NCBI GenBank assembly: GCA_008931825.1
Contig: QXVZ01002690.1
Span: forward strand, 1 to 25,007
Length of the DNA stretch: 25,007 nt
Source: Phallusia fumigata
Lineage: Eukaryota > Chordata > Ascidiacea > Phlebobranchia > Ascidiidae
Reading direction: 5' to 3'
Of this stretch, positions 10,701-22,700 are shown one piece after another. A model generated the notes under the pieces. The model worked only from the letters and a program-made list of their open reading frames with translations, was not told the origin of the DNA and did no database searches. Made by a program: the position numbers and the translations under genes. Numbering within the stretch: the stretch's first letter is position 1; every line of letters begins with the position of its first letter.

Positions 10701-13700
10701 CCCGTATCCCAGGTAAGTTGGTGGATTAAGAAATACAAGTTTCAAAAGTCATTGTTTGTTTTTGAAACATTTGAAGCAACCAAGTTTTGTGGACTTAGAA
10801 CGTATTTCTGGCTACTGTTTATTTGTACACTGACCAATTGCAAACATAACTTAAAACAGTGGCCAAAGTCGATTCATAAGCAATTAATTACAGTGACGTT
10901 TATTAGAATACATTCTGTAACTTTATGATTTCAGTCAAGACGTCCAAATACCATGTCAACCTGGTACATATGCCACTGAGTCAAGTCCGACATGCACACC
11001 TTGTCCAGCAGGTGAAGAATGTCCCGATGTCGGAACAATAGGTAATTACCAACTTCTGGTTGTCTACTAACTCAAATGACTGGATGCCAATTTTGCACTA
11101 AATTGTTGCATTTTCCCTATTTGGTACTACTTACTTATTTAACTGAAAAAAGTCGGCAGTGCCATTGATTTGTACTTGCAAGATTGTTCCTTCTCTTCTT
11201 GTTTTGTCTCCTGTGTTTTATTCTGCTAAAGCAGCAATGCTCCAATCCAATGATGAAATAAATGTAAGCCTAACCCATTTAACCATGATGTGTGTCAAGC
11301 ATAACAAACAAAATTGACAACTGCAAAATTATTTTTTTGCCTCTAGGAAGTGGATGTGCTTCTGGCACATACAGTCTAGGAATGGCAACTGTATGCACAG
11401 AATGTCCTGCTGGTTATGCATGTCCATCCACAGACACAACTGCTGATAGGATTAAGTGTCCCCTGGGCATGTACTCAGCAGGAGGGGTCACTTTTTGTAC
11501 ACCATGCCCTGCTGGAAGGTACATTTGCATCAAAATTGACAAATCATTTTTTCACTGAATCAATGAGTGGGTTGCAAATATGCAACATAATAGTTTTCCG
11601 AACTACTCAATTTGTGCCAAAGTTGTGTAAATGATTTATCACATTTCATTAATAAATATTAAACAACTCAGTTTATAGGCATACCTTAGCCTTCCCAGCA
11701 GCATAAAATGTTTTAAGCTCTCAACTGCATGCAAAAGCATACAAAATTTAACATTTGTTCATATCCTACAAAAATTTCTTTTTTAACTATCATTATTTTT
11801 TTAACTTTAACTTAAAATACGCCCATCACTTTAGGATATTGTAATTGTATGGGTGTAAACCAGATTGTCCAAACTTTTTTTAATAGGGCCAATTACAATC
11901 GGATGAGCCCACGGGTCAGCATTTTTTTACCAGGTTTTTAACCATAAAATACACAACGATCTTATCAGCCCTGTGGGATTTGTGTTGTGTCAGTACCATG
12001 TACCCTTCCTTCTTTTGCGTGTAGTCATAATGAAGTCAGTTCAACCCAAAACGTAAATCACACTTTGGGGGGCATTTTCAACATTTTGAAACCACAGCTG
12101 CGGGACACTTGGAATACCTTCGCGGGCCTCACTTTGGACACTCCTGGTGTAAACAAATATTATCCTCTCTTTCTTTAGCTTATTTTCGGCGTTTTAACAA
12201 AATCCTTATTGTTTCGGACATTTTAGGTATTGCCCATTTACAACTGCAGCAACAAGCTCGCCATGTCAGGAGGGTTTTGTGTCAGCTGGCAATCGGTCAT
12301 CATGTATAAGATGCAAAGCTGGCTTCTCCTGTGCAAGTGCAACTGACGAAACACAGTAAGTGGTGGTATATTAGCCAATGATAGTTTCTGTTTCAATAAT
12401 TTGAAGTCTAAATTTTGTTTTCAAACAAATACTTGGGTTTATATGAAAAAACACAGCTTAACCAAACACTCTCAGTCTCCCACCACGTGAAAAATAAACT
12501 GCATTTCACATAAACATGAAAATCCTAATATGTATTTATGTGCACAATAAACTAACACTAAAACTTGTATTCTATTTTTAGAACTCCATGCCCAAATGGC
12601 ACATACTCTCTTGGTGCACAGACGACATGTACAAGCTGTCCTGTTGGTTTCTACTGTCCCTTTACCAATTCTGGGCCTCTCAGTTGTCCAAGAGGGTGGT
12701 ACTCTGATGTGGTAAGTAGTTTTTAGTAGTTGTTATGTAAGTAGGCAGTTGCCACTACATTTTTCAGAAATCACAGATATTCCTCAAAATAAATCTTTCC
12801 ATTATAGAATAACGGTAGGTTGGAAACAAAACAAAATACTTTGTTCAAATTAGGTGGTAAAAGTGCCCTTCACATCCCAAATTCTGTGTAATTTGGATAC
12901 TGAAATGATGCGGAGATAAAATTTGATCACGAAACAACTTTTGCACTGAAAAATAATGCAATTTGCTTTTTGTAGGATTCAGTTGAATGTACCCTCTGCC
13001 CGGCCGGTGAATACTGTGAAACTCCAACCCTTCCTCCAGCTGCTTGTAAACAGGGAACATGGTCACCGAATGGTTCCACGTCTTGCAAACCATGTTCACC
13101 AGGTTACATCTGCCCGGTAAGCCACCCACTTATAAAACTAACTTGTTGTAAATGAATTTGTTAGGAATAGGAAAAAAACATGTACTTATATTACTTAGGA
13201 ATAGGAAAAACATTTACTTGTTGCAAAATGAGGTGTTCCCCTAGTCTTTTGGAGCGAATTGTTTTTTAAACGCTGCTAATAAGTTTTTTAAATGGTTTTA
13301 ACTTGGACTATTTTAAATTTTACATGTATCAACTGCTACAGCACTATATTGAAACCTTTTTTATTTCAGTCGAGCTCAACCACACCCAAACCGGCGGACA
13401 GCTTGTGTAACAAGGGAAAGTACTGCGATGGGAAAACTGCCACAGACTGTCCTGTTGGNTGAAAACAATATTTGTCCCCTTTCAGGAAGGGGACCCATAA
13501 TTACGACTCGAACTGCAGTGAAGTAGGTAGCTTAATGATGGACTCATTGTGAGCATATCGCATTTAGGCATTGTTTCACTCCCCAGGATAAAAATAAAAC
13601 AAACAAAGAACAAAGCTTGTCAAAAAAAGTATGTTTATGATGTATTTGGCTTGGTTGCCTTTCCTTTTCCGAAAAATCTGGTAAAATACATTGTTCTTGG

Positions 13701-16700
13701 TTAACATCATGTATAATATATTTATAATTTTCAATTAGTTACCCCGCTTGTATTTCAGGGACACTATTGCCCAGCTGGCACAGTTCAACCTGATCAGTAC
13801 AACTGCCAACCAGGTTCCTTCAGCAACAAAACGGACCTTTATTCACCAGAACAATGCGACCCATGTCCACCAGGCTTCTACTGTGAATATGGAACTAGTA
13901 AGCTGCCACATAAACTCATATTTTAACCAGTCTTGTTTAAAAGCCCTACCTAAGATTTGAAAAGTCCCTACCTAAGATTTCATTAACTGCTGCCAACAAG
14001 TTGTCCACATTCTCCAAACTCAAATATGTTGTTGTAGCTGGATTTGGGTTACCTGACGAGCCCAAGGCTTGCCCTCGTGGTCACTACTGTTTGATATCAA
14101 CGACCTATAGTGACAGATATCCATGTCCACCTGGCACATATTCACCCAATGAACAGAATTCAGAGGAGGCGAACTGCACGATTTGTGATCCTGGAGCTTA
14201 TTGCATTGGTAAGTAACAACAATGACTGTATGCTGCTGACATAAACACATTGTGGGTGTGTAGAGTGCTGTTAGGTGAATTTTACTGCCATGCTAATAGA
14301 ACTGTCCGGCGATGAAAACGTTGTTGCACAGTAAGGAAGGTGTTATATTGGTTTGCAAAAAAGTTAGGAATTTCGAGACCTACACATTTTTTGCAGTCAT
14401 GGACACAAATTTAAATGTACTTGTTTTGAAGAAACAGTTTGACATTTACTATGAAGGCCCTTTTAATTGTCACTTTTCATTCCCATAGCCACAACTAGTT
14501 TAGTTTATGACCAGTAACAACAAAAAGCATATGACATAAGACACAGACTTGAAAGTAGCCTAATTCAATCACTTTGCACCCATAATGTCAGCAGCAAATG
14601 TTGAAACTTTTGCATTACATTGAATTCACTAAACACAAGGTCTCTCGCAGTTTTACTTTTAATTTCCCGAGTAGCATACTCAATAAATAATCAAAATTTC
14701 TTCCGTTAGGTAATAGGCTGAAATTGTAATCTACCCTTGTCAAATTATATAGAAGCAAAAGCAAAATTACCTAATCCTTTTCTGTCCATCAAGGTGGGCA
14801 AGATGCTGTGACCGAACTGTGCCCACCCGGCTACTACTGTCTTGAAGGAACGTCCACAAAAGAACAATACCCCTGCCAGAATGGAACATACAATCCCTTC
14901 TTCGGCAAAAACAGCTCTGCCGACTGCCTTATATGCACTAAAGGTAAGCGAACACTTAGCCAAACCACGCTTTGCAAACATAACAAATATATAAAAACCA
15001 AAAACATTACAAACTTGCTGCGTTGGTTAAGCCATAATTGTTTGCTTTACAGCTGGCTTGGCTCAAAAAACACAGAAAAATATGGAACACCAGTTGTTCA
15101 TTAAATTGATTTGTGGTTTTAACAAACGAAAAAAATGCAAGTTATAGGACTTTACATACACAAATGACAAAAAAATAATCTTACCTTGAACTTGAAGAAA
15201 CTCTTTATCTCACACCTTGCACTAATACGCGTTAAACTTGGCAACAAAATCCACTGATTCATGTAAGCACATATACTCGTCAATGCAAAAAAGTAGAATC
15301 AAAGTAACTTGAAACTTCAAAACACCCGCGACTGTTGTTTGTCTTTCATCTGGCAAAGCATCTTTGCGATCAACCGGTGCAATTGACGACATGAATGCTG
15401 ATAAAAGCCGCGAAAATAATCAGCAACGCGTTGAAAATTCCCCGGGCAACAAGCAGACTCGTAAAGTTTAAGGCAGCAGCTGGTCGAATGACATTCTTTT
15501 GTGGAAAAGACGTTATGATATGATTGCTGTTTTGAGATTTATACATTTAAATATGCACTATACCGCAATGCATTGACTTACAAGGGCATTTGCGAAAATT
15601 GAGGGCACAAAAAATACGTTGTTACCACATTGCCAAATAGCTGCAGTTATCGGGTCCCATACAACAGGCTAGGATTACTTTTTTTTTAATTTTGAAAAAG
15701 ATCGAATTTATACTAGGGTTTGCAAAACGCGACTTTTTGTTAAGCATTACTTTGTTTATTTTCTTAGTTTTTTTCACTTGTGAAAATCACTCTTTCATTT
15801 CTCCAGGTCACTTTTGCGAGAAAGCCACAGTGCAACCCGTGGAGTGCCCCGCCGGTTCGTACATGCCGTACGGAGTAGACAACATAAATGATACGACTCC
15901 CGATGGCGTTGCTGCCAAAAGTGAAAGCGACTGCCTCCCCTGTCCCGCAGGCAGCCAATGCCTGAACGGCCAAGTGGACCCAATTGGGTGCGGGGAAGGA
16001 TTGTACACAATGCCCAGCAGCTCCGAATGCGCCCAATGCGCACCGGGGTAGGTGAAAGCTATATATGTTTTTTTTAACGAAGAAGCAAAAACCTGACTTT
16101 ACAACATGATTTGAATTAGCGTTTGTCTCGTACGTTCGAATCACACCATGTGGTGTTGTGTTTTGATACACATGTTTTTAGGGGGACTGACCAGTTTCAA
16201 TTTTGCCCCTAAACAATTAACGATCCTTGGCAAAGTCTTTTGTTGGTGGCTATAAAATGTTCGTGACCAGGAGGCTGGTCAAAACCTGCGTAACATTAAT
16301 CGTTTTGCACAATTGCAAGTTTATGATGTTATAATATCTTGCGGTGTGTAAATGCCCCAAATCGAAACGAACTCCAACGTTCAGCAGGATTTGTGGGCTA
16401 ATTCCGGCTATAAAAGTGTTAAAATTGACCCACAGGACTCCAAAACGTGAAATGTTTAAAATAACCACAGTTAATTTAACTATGTACATGGTGATCTCCG
16501 CCTATTACCTGTATACACATTCAGTCGCAGAAGAATTGTTCTCCTGCAAAAAACGTACTGAGGGGTCTTGTGCATTTACCAAATCACTTATTTACTTATA
16601 CATTTTATGGAAAGCAAATACTTTCTGTAAAGTCTGTCAAAAACTGACCTTGTTTTTAAGCGTTAACTGGACCGATGACACCACTGTACAGAAGATTAAC

Positions 16701-19700
16701 TTTTTGACGCTTTAAGACGCTGGTTCCTAAACTCGATGTACTTACGTACCGTTTCTCGCTTCGTAAAGTGTCTGAGTGCCCTCCTACTTTTTGAACCATT
16801 GGAAACACAAACAGACCGTGTTTTCAACGCTATAGTCACTAAATGCTACCGACTGACTAAGTAACTTTTAAGGGGTTTTTAAAATGCTGCACAGGGAACA
16901 ATTTGTGCTGTCCTTGGCACGAATAAGCTAAGATAAGTTGCTTGTGTACATAGGCATCGATTTTTTAGCAATTTTTTTTCATGTGGTGTGGCAAAATGAT
17001 CAAATCCGAGCGGTTTGACACGTGATAAAATTACGCAACGTACGCCCGTTGGTTTGTAGTGATATTATACTCTCTGTTATGGCTAATATTATCGGTGCAT
17101 AAGCAACAATGCAGGAAATTTCTGGGGTGGCAGCATAGAATTTTTATAATGGCTGCCACCCTAAAAATTTCCAGTGGGGTGGCCGCAACCCCTGCCACAC
17201 CGGGAATCGACGCCAATGCTTGTGCAACATTAGTGGTTTGGGAACCACTGCTTAAAGAGTTACACACCTTCTTTCTGAAGGTACTACTGCGACGAGGTCA
17301 CAACCTCTTATCAAAACATGATCGAGAACAAAACCTGCGACGCGGGAACGTATTGCATTGGCGGCCTGGTTCAGAAATCGGACGCCAAGCCGTGCAACTC
17401 GGGGCATTATTGTCCTGAAGCAACACCGGTGGAAGTTCGATGCCCCACCGGTACAATTAACGAAGAAATTGGAAAAAAGTCGATACAAGACTGCCTGCCT
17501 TGCCCTGCTGGGTAAGCTGTTAGGTTTTGATTAGAAAACGACACGATTTGATTCTAACATAGGCTGTTGATGTTTTGTTTGCAAATTAGGGAAAAAATCG
17601 TTTTGCAGTTGTGACATCAATTTTCGACAAATAAGGTTCATTTTATTTTCCATTATACTTAAACCAACTTAAAAATCGTAGGATAGATGCAACTAAAATT
17701 ACGAATTTAATGGCTCATGTTTTTTCTAATATCCAGTTTTAGTGGAAGGAACTTGATTTTCCCGGGAAATATTATTCCCATATCTAAACAGAGAAAATTA
17801 AAAATTTATTTTCCCCAATTTTTATTATGTCCATTAACCTGCAGGTCCTTCTGTCTGGAAGCTTCGAATATTGTCAGCGGGCCGTGTCTGGCAGGTTTTT
17901 ACTGCCCCACTGACATCGAGAATCCGTACACCCCAAGCGAACTGACTTTGATCGGGTCATATGGACCCCAGCAGGTAAGAGGCATCTGTTCAAATCGGTC
18001 TCTTACTTGTTTCCACCTTATGTTTTTCAACTAAAAACTGCCAGAGAACTTGTACGCAGTGGATACATTCTATTGCAAACGTTTCGACAACCGCTGTTGT
18101 CGTTGCATTGCAAAAAACTGTGCGTCTTTATGTACTAGTGATAATAACACGTCATACATACGTGACGTAACAATGGAGTGGTCGGCATGTCTTTTATACT
18201 TACAAACTAAAACGTTTTATATTTGACCTTTCGGAGAGGTATGTTGATGTGAATAAACTGACCAATTTCAGAGAGAAAGTGTTTAATGATTCTTGCCTGA
18301 CCACTTGGCCTATGTTTGATTTTCTGCTCATTATACGATGTTGAGAAGATCTTTGTACCGAGCTTCAAAAATAACTGCTCCGTAACTAGTATTTGGTTCC
18401 ATCTCGGCGACCAATCCCTACCTGGAGCTATAACATATTACCCTTTCGAATTTTTACCTTACAATTCAAAGCGGTTTATACACCAACAGATTCCCTGTCC
18501 CGGCGGAACGTACCGCTCAACGGATGGAGCTCGAAACGTGACGGATTGTGACATCTGCCCTGCAGGATTTTTCTGTCCGCTCGGTTCGACATCGACTCAA
18601 CCCTGCCCTCTCGGGCACTACTGCTACGAAAACCTCGATTCCCCAATCCCGTGTCCCAAGGGAACGTTTGGGGATAAATCCGGTACGTTTGTAGTGCCTG
18701 TGTTTGCGTTGTAGGAGCATAACAAAAATGGCGATGATAAGCACAGAAACAATTTAAACGTGATTTTGTAACTGGAACTGAAATGCATTTGTTCGTAATA
18801 ATCAGGAACACTGATTTCCTGCTTCGCGGCGCAAAAATGGAATGCTTTTTTTCTACCGATTACTAGGTAGATATTATCAAATGCACTGTAGCCAACCCAA
18901 CACTATTAAACCCCTAGCGTTTATCCGATACATCTTAATATCACACAAACATAAACAAACCGTATTGTAAACCATGTAAAATTGGAACTTTTCAAATCTA
19001 CTTCGATGATCATGTTGTCTGTTAGAAGGCCAGATATTGCTGTTTACAATTACTCTCACGTAAAATTGGGGTTTAAAAAATAACCGCAGAACAGTATAGC
19101 CGACCAGGACTTTGTTTCGGTTATAAAGTAACTTAACAAACTTAACTAATTGTTACAGAATTGAAAAACGTGACTGAGTGCACGGATTGCACACCTGGTC
19201 AATACTGTGCATCTCTGGGCGCCATTTCGCCTACTGGCCCTTGCGATGCCGGTTACTTGTGTTTCGGCAAAGCGGAAATCTCGAATCCCGTTAACGACAC
19301 GACTGGTGACATTTGCCCAGTTGGCGGGTATTGCTACGAAGGTAAGAATATTGCGAAGTTTTTGCATGTTATTGTGATATGGAGATCATTTCTTGGTTGG
19401 AACGTAAACATAAGGCCGCCACGTTAAGGTTTCAAAGCAAAGAAAACCTAAAAGCGCGTTTTTTTGCAAAAAAACGAAACTGGTAAGCGCTTCGCATTTT
19501 GTTCCAAACCTGCAAGTGGTCTGTTTTACCGAGCACCGGGGATATCCAGGTACTTTTCGGTGGTAATGACGTCACTTATATATGACATTGCAACGTTTCT
19601 CGCATCAGTTGCCAAATTTCTAATCATTGAAACTAAAACGATTCTACTTAAACCCTACGAGAAATTTGTTTGTTCAATAGAGATAAAAGCGTTCAGTAGT

Positions 19701-22700
19701 TTTTGATTTGTTTTTGTCACTTTTACTCTTTTTTGGCTTGTGGGCACTAATAGAGCATCAAAAAAGTTGGTGTCAAGAACTAGTGTACGGACTTATTTCG
19801 ACCCGTCTTTATCAAACTGGATACTTAGCGTCCATCACACTTTTTCCAGGTGACTCCGCGGCGCGCCCATGTCCGCCAGGCACATACAGCAACACATTTG
19901 GCCAAACTGACGACAGCGACTGCAGACCTTGCGATGCAGGATTTTACTGCAGCAACTCCGCCCAACCGACGCCCACAGGACCCTGTNATTTCGACCCGTC
20001 TTTATCAAACTGGATACTTAGCGTCCATCACACTTTTTCCAGGTGACTCCGCGGCGCGCCCATGTCCGCCAGGCACATACAGCAACACATTTGGCCAAAC
20101 TGACGACAGCGACTGCAGACCTTGCGATGCAGGATTTTACTGCAGCAACTCCGCCCAACCGACGCCCACAGGACCCTGTGCCCCAGGATATTATTGTGTG
20201 GGCGGATCTTCGAGTCCCTTCAACCAGTCATGTTCACCGGGTAAGGCTGTTGAGTGTTAATAGGTGGTTCANAACCAGTCATGTTCACCGGGTAAGGCTG
20301 TTGAGTGTTAATAGGTGGTTCAGAATTTTTGCTCTTATTACACAGTGGATCCCTTTTATTGTAAAAATAGGAAATTGTTAGGAGCACAAGACAAAATTGC
20401 GCGTTATTCACGAAACTTTTGTAAGAAGTGTATTGACTATATACACGTTTTCTGGCAATTATGTTTTTAATTAGGAATTGTTTATGTGTAAATTATCATT
20501 TAGGGGGGACGTAGTGTATGTGGATCAGCAATATGGAGAACTGCAACCCTGTATAGTTTTGCACTGAGTTTCTTTGTAGCACGACAATGGTTTATTTCTG
20601 GCACACAATGCAAGAGGTTTGGGGGCGGTGAAATATTTCAGTTTTAGACTTGTTTATACCGGTTTTGGCCGCCAACCGAACCCATAAATCGGTTACATCG
20701 GAATCCGAAACATAAAATTGTGACCCGATTTCGAAAAACACCAAAAAATCTCAGCTTGCCGCAAATGATTTTGCCAATGTAATAAAGTTTTTTTCTATTT
20801 TTTTGTTTTAATTTTCTGTTTTTCGTCTCACGTAACTTGTTAGAGTTTAGAGTTCTTGTCACAAACAGTCACGGAATTCTTAACTTTCTTTTCCAGGTTA
20901 CTATTGCAAGCAACAGTCATCTCAGGAAAGACCGTGCCCAATTGGAACGTACAACCCAAACGAGGCTGAGAGCAATTGCACCGCTTGTCCGCCTGGAAGC
21001 ACTTGCCCGTACGAAGCTATGACCAATACCCTGCCATGTCCATCGGGTGAGTCGACAACTAACTGTCCGCATTATGCAACCCACAAAACAAGAGGATCTG
21101 TAAGTAGGCAACAGAGACGACAAAGATCGTAAGCCCTCCTTTACCCAGAGGTTCCGGGTAGGGGAGGGGGCATAGGCGTCGATTCCCGGTGTTCGAGGGG
21201 TGGCGGCCACCCCAATGAAAATTTCTGGGTTGGCAGCCATTATAAAAAGTCTATGCTGCCACCCCAGATTTTCCTGGATTCATTATTATATTCTTGCTTT
21301 ATAAACATATATTGCTTGCGGCGACACATGGATTTTCTGAAGACTTGTTTACACCAAACACGTGCGAGGCGAGCTGTTCATTCGTTAAGCAACGCAGGAA
21401 GAAGTCCCACTTTACACGTTTTTTGTGCCGTATGCACCGATATTGTTTGCGATAACAGCTAGTATAATGACGCTACGAACCAAAAGGCGTACGTTAGGTA
21501 ATTTGATCACGTGTCACACCGCTTGGATTTAATCAGTTTGCTACCTCACACGAAAAAAAATTGCTATAAAATCGACACCTATGGGATGGAGTGAATTACT
21601 AGGAAAGAATTTTGTGTTTGCAAAGGGGGAATATTATAGTATGAAAAGTTGATACGTGATGCTTGCGGTACAAGTGGTATCAACCTTTAAGGTTTTTGAA
21701 CTTTGGTTTGGCCGAACGATCAAATATAATCACGAGTGTGTAACATATGGTACCATATATTGTATACAATGTGTCTAATATAATAATAAACGTGTGAAAT
21801 ATGATGTCATACAATGTGTATTATGTGTCTAATATATTCGAGAGTGTGTAAAATACTTATAATGTCCGATCATAAGTGTGTAAAATAATTAAATGTTGCA
21901 TCAAATTTTGCTTTCTTATTAAATGTGTCAACGTGTTTACAATTTCCGTTTCACCCCACCAGGAAGTTACTGCCCGTCACCAAACCCGAACATCACCTTC
22001 ACATATGACGAGAACGCGACCCTCGCCATCGGAACCTTCAAATTGGAAGGCGAGCCGTGTCCAACGGGAACATATAATCCCACGTAAGTTTCACTTTTTT
22101 TAACCCTTGTGTCGTATTTTCTACTTGAGCAATCTCGTTTTAAAGTCGGGCTAGGTTTAAGCGAATGAAAACGGGATGCTGTTCGGATTTTGTCTGTTTT
22201 TAATTTACGTTTCTGAAACAGTGCAGCAATAAAAATTGCGTTAGAGTTCGTGTCAAGTGTTGTCGTTAATTTTCTTGTCCTAAGAATTGTATTGCTCACA
22301 CATGGCAAAATTATACTAAGCGAATGTCATGCCTTTAAACAATGGTAAAAAATTGTGAAAAAAGGCATGAATGACATAATGTTTGTTTGGTCGAGATTCG
22401 GACAGGATACCCATAATAACAAGTACCTATCCAACTTGAAATTTACGTTCGGGTAAAATTTGACTTCGGGTTATGTAGTTCAGTTCATCTCATCCGTAGT
22501 ATATGGGGTTTATACTCAACTCACAAGACTAGAATATGCCATGCCAGGGCTTTCTAAACTTTCTAGTCTGCGACCCCTTTTTATTTGCATAAATTTCATT
22601 AAAAAAGTGAAATTTCCCATTGGTTTCTTTGAATGTGTTGTAACATCAGAGACCAGTCGAGGTCTGACCCCTTTAAATTAGCATTAAAAGCCGTGTTTAG

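Larger units (their letters stand above)
5026..11346. other. Introns 2-13: no recognisable features
   Basis: The spacers longer than 300 bp here are 5026-6406, 6489-6854, 7072-7527, 7702-8006, 8789-9098, 9943-10543 and 11042-11346. All are AT-rich. I see no terminal inverted repeats, target duplications, RNA genes or further cysteine-repeat exons in them, and the phases leave no gap needing another exon. Confidence 0.5.

Noticed and set aside
13930..13985. Two copies of ccctacctaagattt in intron 19
   Set aside because: A 15-base local duplication with no further structure.
15185..15470. Possible antisense gene start in intron 21
   Set aside because: A donor-like site and a GC-richer stretch on the minus strand, but every frame is soon closed and no motif is seen.
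15764..16171. Three minus-strand frames over exon 22
   Set aside because: Antisense shadows of a GC-rich coding exon; the plus strand carries the cysteine repeats.
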